Source: SAR324 cluster bacterium (GTDB lineage Bacteria > SAR324 > NAC60-12). Taken from it: a stretch of 64,000 nt of DNA. Position numbers and translations under genes: made by a program. The notes under the pieces are model-generated. The model saw only the letters and a program-made list of their open reading frames with translations, was not told where the DNA came from and made no database searches. The stretch spans positions 62,001-126,000 of the forward strand of contig JANQJU010000057.1 in NCBI GenBank assembly GCA_028281495.1, read 5' to 3'. Shown here piece by piece: positions 22,997 to 31,380 of the stretch (positions are counted from its first letter, which is position 1; the number at the start of each line of letters is the position of its first letter).

Positions 22997-25324
22997 ATGC
23001 GTTCTACAGTACATCTTAAAGATTCCATTGGAACTCAATTGTTAACGATTGTGTTTTCACTGTATCTGCTAGTGACTCTCACCATGACGGGAATTCATAT
23101 CATGGCCGAATATTATCATACCAGAGATTCGGTTTATCATGATTTCATTGTATACCAAAAAACAGTGGAGCGTGGATTGGCCACCGAATTGTGGAATTTG
23201 GATGATCTCGCCTTGAATTCGATTGTAGAAGGAATTGTTGAAGCTCCTGTCGTAGAAGGCATCAAGGTAGTGGATTCTGCTGGAGAGGTGGTTGCAGCAT
23301 TAGGTACGGTGAAAAACCAACAGCAAGATATTGTTGCTTTAGATAACGATGGAAATCCACTTGACCTCACGGGTGATCAGTTGTTTACTGAAATTTTCGA
23401 ACATGAGTTTCCACTTTATTTCATTCGACGAGATGGCGAACGGATCAGTTTAGGCAAAAGCATCTTCTATTCCAGCACTGCGGTAGTCTTCGAGAAGATG
23501 AAATATGCTCTCCTTTTCATTTTGATCAACGCTATTGTAAAGACGTTGGCGCTGTGGATTATTTTTTTAGCAATCGCACGGGCCTTATTGAGCCGTCCTT
23601 TAGAGATTCTCACGAAGGCTGCTGAACAAATTGAGTTAGATAAGCTAGAAGATGTCAAGATTGATGTGAAGACCTTTGGAAGGAACGAACTTAAAATATT
23701 GGAAGATGCGTTCAACTTCATGGTGGAAAAGCTTCATAACACTCACCAGGAACGGATGAACTACTTAGAAACTCTCCAAGAACGCAATCGGATGCTCGCA
23801 GAGATGGACAACATGAAGGATGAATTCTTAGCCAATACCTCTCATGAGCTACGCACTCCGTTAAACGGCATTATTGGCTTAGGGGAATCCCTTCTTGATG
23901 GCATTGGGGGAAAGCTTTCCCAGGTTCAGGCGCAAAACGTCAAAATGATCATTCTTAGTGGCAAGCGCCTTTCTAAGCTTGTGAACGACATTCTGGATCT
24001 TTCTAAGATCAAGCACAACAGTCTTCAGCTGCGCCTCAAAACAGTTGGTATTAAAAGCGTTGTGGATGTCGTGATTGAATTGTGTAAACCCTTGGTCGAT
24101 CAAAAATTACTGGTTTTGGAGAACCTAGTCCCCCCTAATTTACCACTCATCACCGCAGATGAAGAACGCTTGCAGCAAGTCTTTCTCAATATAATTGGAA
24201 ACTCGATCAAGTTTACACATGAAGGGTATGTTCGAGTGACTGCTGAGGTTCAACAAGAAATCATCCGTGTTTCTATTTCTGACACTGGTATCGGTATTCC
24301 TTCTGACCAGCTAGAAAATATATTCAATGCTTTTGAACAAGGAGAAAGCTCAATTGCTCGCCAATATGGTGGAACCGGTTTAGGTCTATCTATTACCAAA
24401 AAGCTACTCGAACTCCACAGAGGCGAAATCGAAGTTTTCAGCCGAGTGGGCGAGGGCAGCACTTTTACACTTAAGCTTCCAATTGCCCCAAAACAAAATC
24501 AAATTCCGTTGGAGATTTCTTCTCCCCCTTTATTGGCCATGCAGCCCCCCCTTCATTCCATGGAACCCGACTTTCCTCTTACACATGATCCTCTTAATAA
24601 AATAGTGAAGGGACGTTTCACTATTTTAGTAGTAGACGATGAACCCATTAATATTCAGGTATTGACCAACCACTTATTGAATGCCCAGTACAACGTCATT
24701 GCCTGCACCAGTGGAATGGAAGCTTTAGAAGTTCTGAAACATGGACCTAAGCCCGATTTGATTCTGTTAGATATAATGATGCCACGAATGACTGGTTATG
24801 AAGTCTGCCAACGGATTCGTGAACGATACCCTATTGAAGAACTCCCTATTATGTTTTTGACTGCAAAAACAGAAGTCAAAGATTTGGTCTATGGCCTCTC
24901 ACTTCAAGGAAACGATTACTTAGCCAAACCTTTCCACAAAGATGAGCTTCTTTCCAGAATTTCAACTCATATCAAAGTTTCGAGTGCTCGCAGGATCATG
25001 CCCTCTGTAAAAGAAATTCTGTATATTGAAAAAGTAGTGGGTGAAAAGCTGTGCCGTATAACCTTGATTACAGGAGAAGCAAAAGAAATTGAGTTGAGCC
25101 TCTTATTGTTTGATAAATTTTATGATGGGCAGCTCACTCGTATTAGCCGTTCTTGTCTCGTAAATCTGAACAAGGTGATGGCGGTCAAAAAGAAAACTGT
25201 GAATAAAGAAAAAATACACCTCCTTCTGTTTGATGAACATGAGGAAGTGTCTTTAAAAATCAATCGCAACTATCTACCTATTGTGAAAAAGGCCTTCCCA
25301 GAAAACAAGCAGTATATGTTTTAG
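22997..25324 (+). CDS. Membrane hybrid histidine kinase with receiver and LytTR DNA-binding domain
   Basis: A 775-residue single-chain signalling protein. TM helices at about 13-35 and 168-194 flank a ~130-residue periplasmic sensor. A HAMP-like linker (195-250) leads to HisKA with TSHELRTP (phospho-accepting His283), then an ATPase domain (GNSIKF N-box, DTGIGIP, GGTGLGLSI). A receiver domain at about 541-660 has the phospho-acceptor Asp592 (LLDIMMP) and KPF. The last ~105 residues end in a LytTR domain with TRISRSCLVNLNKVMAV. LytTR is normally the output of a soluble response regulator, so a DNA-binding module on a membrane kinase is unusual. Candidate binding sites lie directly downstream (25381-25662). 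Confidence 0.9.
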   Translation: MRSTVHLKDSIGTQLLTIVFSLYLLVTLTMTGIHIMAEYYHTRDSVYHDFIVYQKTVERGLATELWNLDDLALNSIVEGIVEAPVVEGIKVVDSAGEVVAALGTVKNQQQDIVALDNDGNPLDLTGDQLFTEIFEHEFPLYFIRRDGERISLGKSIFYSSTAVVFEKMKYALLFILINAIVKTLALWIIFLAIARALLSRPLEILTKAAEQIELDKLEDVKIDVKTFGRNELKILEDAFNFMVEKLHNTHQERMNYLETLQERNRMLAEMDNMKDEFLANTSHELRTPLNGIIGLGESLLDGIGGKLSQVQAQNVKMIILSGKRLSKLVNDILDLSKIKHNSLQLRLKTVGIKSVVDVVIELCKPLVDQKLLVLENLVPPNLPLITADEERLQQVFLNIIGNSIKFTHEGYVRVTAEVQQEIIRVSISDTGIGIPSDQLENIFNAFEQGESSIARQYGGTGLGLSITKKLLELHRGEIEVFSRVGEGSTFTLKLPIAPKQNQIPLEISSPPLLAMQPPLHSMEPDFPLTHDPLNKIVKGRFTILVVDDEPINIQVLTNHLLNAQYNVIACTSGMEALEVLKHGPKPDLILLDIMMPRMTGYEVCQRIRERYPIEELPIMFLTAKTEVKDLVYGLSLQGNDYLAKPFHKDELLSRISTHIKVSSARRIMPSVKEILYIEKVVGEKLCRITLITGEAKEIELSLLLFDKFYDGQLTRISRSCLVNLNKVMAVKKKTVNKEKIHLLLFDEHEEVSLKINRNYLPIVKKAFPENKQYMF

Positions 25325-25380
25325 CTCCCCTTCTCACCTTTTCCCATATCACAGCAAAATCAACACTTTTTTACCTATTG

Positions 25381-25662
25381 TGCGGTAACTCCCAAAGCTT
25401 TTTTCTAAAAAAATATCTTCTTATCTATTGATTTTATTATGCTTCCCATATTTTTGCGGTAACTTTCACCCGAGGGAGATGTGCTTCGATTTCGCTGAAT
25501 GCCAGTTGACTAATATTTTAGGTAATCTTTCAAATGTTTTGCGACATCTTATATTTTTCTGCGGTGACTTCTCATTCCATAATTTTACTCTCCTAATTTT
25601 TATTACTGAATTTATTGACTATTTTTTAAAATTTGCGGTAAGTCATATTTTTTTGCGGTAGC
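25381..25662 (+). repeat. Cluster of TGCGGTAAC-type motifs in the kinase-STAS intergenic region
   Basis: The 422-bp gap between the LytTR kinase and the STAS gene holds no ORF but five same-strand copies of TGCGGTRRS: 25381 (TGCGGTAAC), 25455 (TGCGGTAAC), 25560 (TGCGGTGAC), 25634 (TGCGGTAAG) and 25654 (TGCGGTAGC). A weaker TGCGACATC is at 25540. Two pairs (25540/25560 and 25634/25654) are spaced by exactly 20 bp, and 25381/25455 and 25560/25634 by 74 bp, close to whole helical turns. Paired direct 9-mers are the usual form of LytTR sites. Probable operator array for the kinase upstream, controlling the STAS gene. Confidence 0.6.
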
Positions 25663-25746
25663 TAGCAGATTCACTATTGCATCATCAATCAAATTTCAAT
25701 AGCGTCTTCCTATGCAAACACAACTTCTCAAAATATTGAGGGTCAA

Positions 25747-26082
25747 ATGAAAATCACTCATGAGATCAGACACGGCATCTGTATTATCTACTTAGAGGGT
25801 TTGCTCATTCGAGAGGAAGTAGAACACTTAAGGAATTATTTAGAGTCACTCTTGGATCAAGGCCTCAAAGGATTAATCTTCAATTTGAAGAAGGTCGATG
25901 AAGTAGATTCAGTCGGGATCACCCTCATAGCTGCAATCCTTAGTTTGTTTAAATCTGCTCACGTTGCGGTTTCACTGTGTGAGGTCAATCGTAAACTAAG
26001 GTTGCCTGTTTATCTGAGCGAGTCTAGCGATTATCACTTGTATCCAACGGAGGCTGCCGCGCTCTCCGCTTTGCAAGTTTGA
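25747..26082 (+). CDS. STAS-domain anti-sigma-factor antagonist
   Basis: A 111-residue STAS protein of the SpoIIAA/RsbV type. The conserved phosphorylatable serine is Ser55 in VDEVDSVGITLIAAIL, followed by the usual hydrophobic helix. In partner-switching systems the unphosphorylated form releases a sigma factor or other target from a kinase/anti-sigma protein; an RsbU-type PP2C phosphatase would reactivate it. A matching REC-PP2C protein is encoded at 50094-51392, but no anti-sigma kinase or sigma factor is seen in the window. GAGGG precedes the ATG. The upstream region carries the TGCGGTAAC array. Confidence 0.88.
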   Translation: MKITHEIRHGICIIYLEGLLIREEVEHLRNYLESLLDQGLKGLIFNLKKVDEVDSVGITLIAAILSLFKSAHVAVSLCEVNRKLRLPVYLSESSDYHLYPTEAAALSALQV

Positions 26083-26092
26083 TGAGGTGTAT

Positions 26093-26413
26093 ATGCAGAA
26101 AGATTTGTTCATGTTGTGGTGCACAAGATGCAGAGTACCAATTGGTTACGGTATTGAAGAATTTGCTCCAGAATCTCACTATTGCGATTACAACTACGCT
26201 GCCAATGCAGCTTATACCGATAAGTCGATTCCTTATGCCGCTCCTATGGAAAAAGTGGATGGGGTTGAGGCCTTCCGATGCCCTAATTGCAAACACGGTG
26301 GTAGAGTATTGTTCTGGGGTAGCCAATTGAAAGAACCAGTTTATTGTCCACTTTTACAACAACCCGCAACGCCAGAAGATTCGGCTTTGCTACAAAACTG
26401 GTTGAGTCAATAG
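26093..26413 (+). CDS. Small zinc-ribbon-like protein, unknown function
   Basis: About 106 residues beginning MQKDLFMLWCTRCRVPIGYG. Two Cys pairs, CTRC near the start and CPNC about 55 residues later (FRCPNCKHGG), suggest one zinc ribbon. The middle is rich in Tyr and Ala (YCDYNYAANAAYTDK). The ATG at 26093 has TGAGG 6 bases upstream; the GTG at 26087 overlaps that site and is rejected. It follows the STAS stop by only 10 bp, so the two genes are almost certainly one operon. No family recognised. Confidence 0.65.
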   Translation: MQKDLFMLWCTRCRVPIGYGIEEFAPESHYCDYNYAANAAYTDKSIPYAAPMEKVDGVEAFRCPNCKHGGRVLFWGSQLKEPVYCPLLQQPATPEDSALLQNWLSQ

Positions 26414-26450
26414 ATTTTCCTTCCTTTTTCTTTCTCCACGTTCCTGCAGG

Positions 26451-26479
26451 TTCCGTCGCCCTGGGATGGGGCGGCGGAA
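26451..26479. terminator. GC-rich hairpin between convergent genes
   Basis: TTCCGTCGCCC pairs with GGGCGGCGGAA (one G-U) around a short loop, between the zinc-ribbon gene and the convergent DUF924 gene. There is no long T-tract on either side. Position suggests a two-way terminator. Confidence 0.5.
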
Positions 26480-26489
26480 GCCTACAAGT

Positions 26490-27089
26490 CTAAAAAGAAG
26501 ACCCTGGCTTCTCCAAAAATTCCAACTCCTCTTCAGTTGATCCCCGCGCCAAAATTTTATTTCGATGGGGGAACCTCCCAAAACGTTCGATAATTTCACA
26601 GTGCTGCACGGCATAATCGATATATCCTATAAATTTTTGTTTGAGTGAAGGAACCACATCTTCCGAGAGTGCTTTGATGGCTTTAACGCACTGGCGTTGT
26701 ATCTCCACATCTTCAGCATGCTCCATCGGTAAATAAAAAAATAACCTTTCAATCGGTCTAAGCTTACGGTCGACGTTATGCTCTATACCTTGTAAACAAA
26801 GCTCCAATGCCTGTTTATCCTGAGCAAAGGATTGAGGAGTGCCACGATAAATATTTCGTGAAAACTGGTCTAACAGAATAATCAAAGCGAGTCTTCCACG
26901 AGGGGTCGATGTCCAATCATCCAATTCTCTCCGAATAGCACTTTGCAAGTCTCTTTCAAATTTTTCACGCAAGATCTGATCCGTAGCTTCACTCTTTTTA
27001 AACCAAACTTTTTCTTGTTGTTCAGGAAAATCTCCGTCGCTTTCCAATGTTCCAAACCAAAAATTTAAAATTTCTTCACTTCGTTTCAT
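26490..27089 (-). CDS. DUF924 family protein
   Basis: A 199-residue protein of the DUF924 family: ILNFWFG at the start, WFKKSEATDQ, GRLALIILLDQFSRNIYRGT (the strongest family motif, about 85-104), RLFFYLPMEHAED and RFGRFPHRNKILARGSTEEELEFL at the end. The family is all-helical with a TPR-like fold and has no proven function. The final FGRFPHRN motif is intact, so the gene looks functional. Its start overlaps the end of the membrane-protein gene upstream by 14 bp, implying co-translation. Confidence 0.88.
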   Translation of the reverse strand: MKRSEEILNFWFGTLESDGDFPEQQEKVWFKKSEATDQILREKFERDLQSAIRRELDDWTSTPRGRLALIILLDQFSRNIYRGTPQSFAQDKQALELCLQGIEHNVDRKLRPIERLFFYLPMEHAEDVEIQRQCVKAIKALSEDVVPSLKQKFIGYIDYAVQHCEIIERFGRFPHRNKILARGSTEEELEFLEKPGSSF

Positions 27090-27630
27090 GGTCTTCTCCT
27101 TTCCACATTATCCACCACAATCGCACCAAGCTTGGGAAAAAAATTAGCAAGATGTTCACCAATAATCCCAAATATAAAAGATTCTGAATCCACAGTAAGA
27201 GATACGGTTCGATTCTGCGAAGCACCACCATTTCCATATGAACCAACTGCAATCCTAATAAGCAGACAATGCATGCAATCATCAATGCAACTTGATATGG
27301 CCTCAATTTGAACCATTTATTCGCCCAGAAAGTTTGATTCATATTGTCGCTTTTTTCTGCTGCTTCCATCGCATCTAACAACTGTAAGGCTTTTTGTTGC
27401 ATCGACTCCTCGTACAATTGCTGGAGCGCTCTAACATAGTGGTCTTGAGCTTTCTGGAGTTTCATCGATGCAATATATGTATCTAAATTCAAGACACGCT
27501 GTTCAGGATTGCTGGTTTGTAGGATTTGTTTCACTTCTACCCGAACCTTCGCATCCTCACACGCTTGTCTGAGGGTAATCAGGACCTTTTTTTGTTGGTG
27601 ATTTAAAGGAATTGCCAAAGTTTCACTCAT
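27076..27630 (-). CDS. Membrane protein of unknown function
   Basis: A 184-residue protein. Residues 1-100 are a charged helical region, probably coiled coil, with many Gln and Glu. Two hydrophobic helices follow at about 112-134 and 143-170. The tail ends LWWIMWKGEDHETK. I do not recognise the family. It is co-transcribed with the DUF924 gene (14-bp overlap). AAGGAAA-type bases precede the ATG at 27630. The divergent promoter region between 27631 and 27805 shows no clear repeats. Confidence 0.65.
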   Translation of the reverse strand: MSETLAIPLNHQQKKVLITLRQACEDAKVRVEVKQILQTSNPEQRVLNLDTYIASMKLQKAQDHYVRALQQLYEESMQQKALQLLDAMEAAEKSDNMNQTFWANKWFKLRPYQVALMIACIVCLLGLQLVHMEMVVLRRIEPYLLLWIQNLLYLGLLVNILLIFFPSLVRLWWIMWKGEDHETK

Positions 27631-27805
27631 GATACTTTCCTTTTTTTAAGTTTCTATGTGTTAACTACCTTCGTTTTGTCTGTTCCTGGGCATTGATGCT
27701 TCCTGAGCATCTATACTTTATAGTGAAACTCCAGGATTTCTGCTACTTCTCTTAAACCGCCCTCTCCTAGAAACGAGAAAGAGGCCTTTCTAATTATTCT
27801 TGCTT

Positions 27806-28597
27806 ATGCCTTCCGCAAATTCACAATCTACTGAAATTAAATTCAGTGAATGGCGTCCTATCGGGGTTTGTGACAATGGGCCACCCAATCACATGAAAGC
27901 GAAAATTTTCACACAAGATGATCTGGCTATTGCAACTGCCCCTGGAATCGACCGACGGAACTGGAGAAAACACCCAGAATTGCTCAAACTGATCCATCGG
28001 TATGCAAAAGAAGTGGCAGCCATGTCCTCAGTCACAGAAGGGATGATTCGCCCGGCCGTACGAGATATCAAATTGGTTGGGATGGTATTGCAGTATGGCA
28101 AAACGCCACGTCTCAACCAGGAATCCGAAGCCGGAAAAGTTCAATTGTTTCAAGTAGAATTTTTCGATAAAGGAAAGCGTCGGTCGTGGTTTTGGAAAAT
28201 CATTTCCGCATTGCTACTTACCCTACTTTTGATGTTGACCGGTATCCTCATTGCGGAGTGGATGAATCAAAAAAGTCAAAGCCGTAATACAGTCACACTG
28301 TGTGGTGCAAAACGTAGTGATCCTACTTACGCCCAACACTTGATACAAACTGAAAGCCGCCTTAAAACTTACACTTATCCGTTTTCACGCCAAATCAAGT
28401 GCCGTTTCGATTCAAATTCGATCCCTCAACAAGAACAAAATATCGTTCGCTGTTATTTGGACATTCAAAAAACGTTGGCTCCGTCCATCCATTCAACAGC
28501 AGATCCCCTTTATAATGTCCAACAATGTATTGCACGGATCTGTCAAAAAGACCTCTCTGCATTGAGATCCTACTGTCGGGCATTGCGCTTAGATTAA
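27806..28597 (+). CDS. Single-TM protein of unknown function
   Basis: A 263-residue protein starting at ATG 27806; the TTG two codons upstream is less likely. Residues 1-130 are soluble with no recognised motif. A basic patch (KGKRRSW) precedes a hydrophobic helix at about 132-152 (IISALLLTLLLMLTGILIA). The C-terminal ~110 residues would face the other side of the membrane and contain six cysteines (CGAKR, IKCRF, VRCYL, QQCIARICQK, RSYCRAL), which could form disulfides in the periplasm. No family recognised. Confidence 0.65.
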   Translation: MPSANSQSTEIKFSEWRPIGVCDNGPPNHMKAKIFTQDDLAIATAPGIDRRNWRKHPELLKLIHRYAKEVAAMSSVTEGMIRPAVRDIKLVGMVLQYGKTPRLNQESEAGKVQLFQVEFFDKGKRRSWFWKIISALLLTLLLMLTGILIAEWMNQKSQSRNTVTLCGAKRSDPTYAQHLIQTESRLKTYTYPFSRQIKCRFDSNSIPQQEQNIVRCYLDIQKTLAPSIHSTADPLYNVQQCIARICQKDLSALRSYCRALRLD

Positions 28598-28670
28598 AAA
28601 AGTAAGTTTTGAAAACGATTCAAAATAGCATGTCTGCAAACACTGATGATTACTGATCAACGGAGGTAAT

Positions 28671-31376
28671 ATGGAAAAAACCACCCATTCTTATGGTTCC
28701 CAATTTCAAATTCCGTTTCAACCACTGGCAAATCCAGAGGCCGTCATTGTAGGGCCACAGGTACGATTCACAGTATTGACTTCTCGGTTGATTCGCCTGG
28801 AATACAGTGCCCAAAATCAATTCGAAGATCGAGCAAGCCAGACTTTTTGGTTCCGGCAACAACCAGTCCCAGACTTTGAGGTTCATCGTTCAGACACCCA
28901 TATCGAGATCCAAACACAACATTTGCATCTGAACTATATGATCAATTCTGATGGATTCACTCCTCAGCACTTAAAAATTCGTATATTGACCTCGGGAATC
29001 ATTTGGCAATTTGGTGACCATGATTCTCAGAATTTACAGGGAACAGCTCGCACCTTAGATGAAGTCAACGGCTACACACAATTGGAACCAGGATTGATAT
29101 CCCGCTCCGGCTGGGCCGTTGTGGATGACTCTTCAGGTCTTGTCTTCAAGGATCCCTTGTCTTTGGAACCCCGTTGTGACGACTTGCGCTCGCCTGATTT
29201 GGATCTCTACTTTTTTGGCTATGAGAAAGCCTACCATGACTGTCTCCGAGATTTTTATAAGGTCACGGGCCTTCCCCCCCTACTCCCTAGAATGGCTTTA
29301 GGCAATTGGTGGTCACGGTATTGGGCTTATCATGAGGAGGAACTAAAGCAATTGATTGAAGACTTCCAGTCGCACCGTATTCCTCTTTCCGTATGCATTA
29401 TCGATATGGATTGGCATCTTGTCGAAACTGGAAACACTTCTCCCGGTTGGACGGGTTATACCTGGAATCGTGAGTTGTTTCCTGACCCTCGCCGCTTTTT
29501 AGAATGGCTTCACAAACAAGGTTTAGCAACCTCACTCAATTTACATCCAGCAGATGGGGTCCATCCACATGAAAAACAATATCCGGCAATGGCTCAGTTT
29601 CTTGGAGTCGATCCACAGACGCAAGAACCGGTGCGTTTCGACATGACCAACCCTAAGTTCATTCAGGCTTATTTCGAAATGTTACACCATCCAGAAGAAG
29701 CCATTGGTATCGATTTTTGGTGGATCGACTGGCAACAAGGCACCCAAAGCAAAACCGCTGGACTCGACCCCTTGTGGAGCTTGAACCATTTACATTTTTA
29801 CGATTTAGGACGAGATGGAAAAAAGCGTTCCTTTATATTTTCGCGATGGGGTGGATTGAGCAACCATCGCTATCCGATAGGATTTTCAGGAGATACTTTG
29901 GAAACATGGGAAAGCCTCGCGTACCAACCCTATTTTACAGCCACCGCAGCCAATGTGGGATATGGATGGTGGAGTCACGATATTGGAGGACATCACCGGG
30001 GAACACACAACTCGGAGCTTTATACTCGTTGGGTGCAATATGGTGTATTTAGCCCGATAATGCGTTTGCACAGTGGCAACAGCTCATTTCTTGAACGCCG
30101 TCCTTGGGGATTCGATATCCAAACATTAGAAATCACTCGATCTGCCATGCGGCTCCGACATGCTATGATTCCCTACCTGTACACAATGTCGTGGAAGAAT
30201 CGTGAAGAAGCATTACCCCTTTGTCGCCCCATGTATTATCACCATGCCCATTGTGAAGAGGCCTACCATTGTCCCAATCAATACTATTTTGGAACCGAAT
30301 TGATTGCAGCTCCTTATGTCGAACCCTTAAAGCCGGATTTGGGCATGAGCCGTCAAACCCTTTGGTTGCCCGATGGGGATTGGTTTCATTTTTTTGATGG
30401 CAGTTATTATAAAGGGAATCGCTGGTATGCGCTTTATGGTACTTTAGAAGAAATTCCTATTTTTGCGAAATCCGGAGCCATTGTGCCCTTTGGCCCTATG
30501 ACAGATTGGGGGGGCATCGAAAATCCTGAATACCTCGAAATCACGATCTTCCCCGGAGCTAACAACCGCTTCGACTTATTTGAAGATGATGGTGTTTCTC
30601 AACAATCGGAGTCCGCTCTCACTACTTTCAAATTGAATTGGCAAACTTCGACATTAAAATTCACCGTCTCTCCTGCTGAAGGCAACCTAAATATCCTTCC
30701 CAAACACCGTCAATATACGCTTCGATTCCGGGGGATTTGCAATCCTAGCGTCGTGGACGTGGAATACAACGAAACTCCTTTAGAGTGCGCCATTCATTAT
30801 GATGCTCAAACCAACACTTTGGAAATCAGCGATATCCTTCTAGTGCCTGAAGATCACCTTCAGGTGAGATTGTCCATTACACAAGGATCTTTGATTTCCA
30901 AACGGGATCGTCGCGAGGAAACGCTCAGAGCGTGGTTGCATCGTTTCCAATTGGATATTGTAGCAAAAGGTTCAATGGATCAGCGGCTAGAAGCCATTAT
31001 GGACGATGTCACTGCGATCGCTCCCTTCTTAGTAGATCTGTCAGAATCCCAAATCCGAGCGCTAGTCGAGTGGCTGGTCGGAGTAGGAATCACCGAAATT
31101 TCCCATATTTCGGACGATACCAAGTTCATTTTGTGGAACAACGAGGAGCAATCTGAGGTCCGTTATCGGCACTCCCACATCACGCAATGGGAAAATTACA
31201 GACACGATGGAGGCCCGATACCTAAGTTCCGTATCATTCCAACAGCAACAGAAGGACGTTGGAAATTATGGGTCAACTACCTAGATCTCATCACTCTGTT
31301 TTTTCAACGGACACCTCACACGAACCCACATCGATATCAGAGACATCCACATTCGTGGGAGGCCAACGAAGAATAG
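28671..31376 (+). CDS. Glycoside hydrolase family 31 (alpha-glucosidase type)
   Basis: A 901-residue GH31 enzyme, which hydrolyses alpha-glycosidic bonds. The N-terminal beta-sandwich (about 25-200) is followed by the (beta/alpha)8 barrel with IIDMDWH, the nucleophile Asp353 in DFWWIDWQQG, the acid/base Asp408 in GFSGDTLETW, and FSPIMRLHSGN. Beta-sandwich domains follow to about residue 730. The last ~155 residues, starting at RDRREETLRAWLHRFQ, are extra for the family and unlike any module I recognise. No signal peptide, so it should act in the cytoplasm. GGAGG precedes the ATG. It ends 4 bp from the convergent mfd stop. Confidence 0.9.
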   Translation: MEKTTHSYGSQFQIPFQPLANPEAVIVGPQVRFTVLTSRLIRLEYSAQNQFEDRASQTFWFRQQPVPDFEVHRSDTHIEIQTQHLHLNYMINSDGFTPQHLKIRILTSGIIWQFGDHDSQNLQGTARTLDEVNGYTQLEPGLISRSGWAVVDDSSGLVFKDPLSLEPRCDDLRSPDLDLYFFGYEKAYHDCLRDFYKVTGLPPLLPRMALGNWWSRYWAYHEEELKQLIEDFQSHRIPLSVCIIDMDWHLVETGNTSPGWTGYTWNRELFPDPRRFLEWLHKQGLATSLNLHPADGVHPHEKQYPAMAQFLGVDPQTQEPVRFDMTNPKFIQAYFEMLHHPEEAIGIDFWWIDWQQGTQSKTAGLDPLWSLNHLHFYDLGRDGKKRSFIFSRWGGLSNHRYPIGFSGDTLETWESLAYQPYFTATAANVGYGWWSHDIGGHHRGTHNSELYTRWVQYGVFSPIMRLHSGNSSFLERRPWGFDIQTLEITRSAMRLRHAMIPYLYTMSWKNREEALPLCRPMYYHHAHCEEAYHCPNQYYFGTELIAAPYVEPLKPDLGMSRQTLWLPDGDWFHFFDGSYYKGNRWYALYGTLEEIPIFAKSGAIVPFGPMTDWGGIENPEYLEITIFPGANNRFDLFEDDGVSQQSESALTTFKLNWQTSTLKFTVSPAEGNLNILPKHRQYTLRFRGICNPSVVDVEYNETPLECAIHYDAQTNTLEISDILLVPEDHLQVRLSITQGSLISKRDRREETLRAWLHRFQLDIVAKGSMDQRLEAIMDDVTAIAPFLVDLSESQIRALVEWLVGVGITEISHISDDTKFILWNNEEQSEVRYRHSHITQWENYRHDGGPIPKFRIIPTATEGRWKLWVNYLDLITLFFQRTPHTNPHRYQRHPHSWEANEE

Positions 31377-31380
31377 TCTA

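Noticed and set aside
26079..26330. Alternative frame over the zinc-ribbon gene
   Set aside because: The overlapping frame from 26093 has a better ribosome-binding site, paired CxxC motifs and immediate linkage to the STAS gene.
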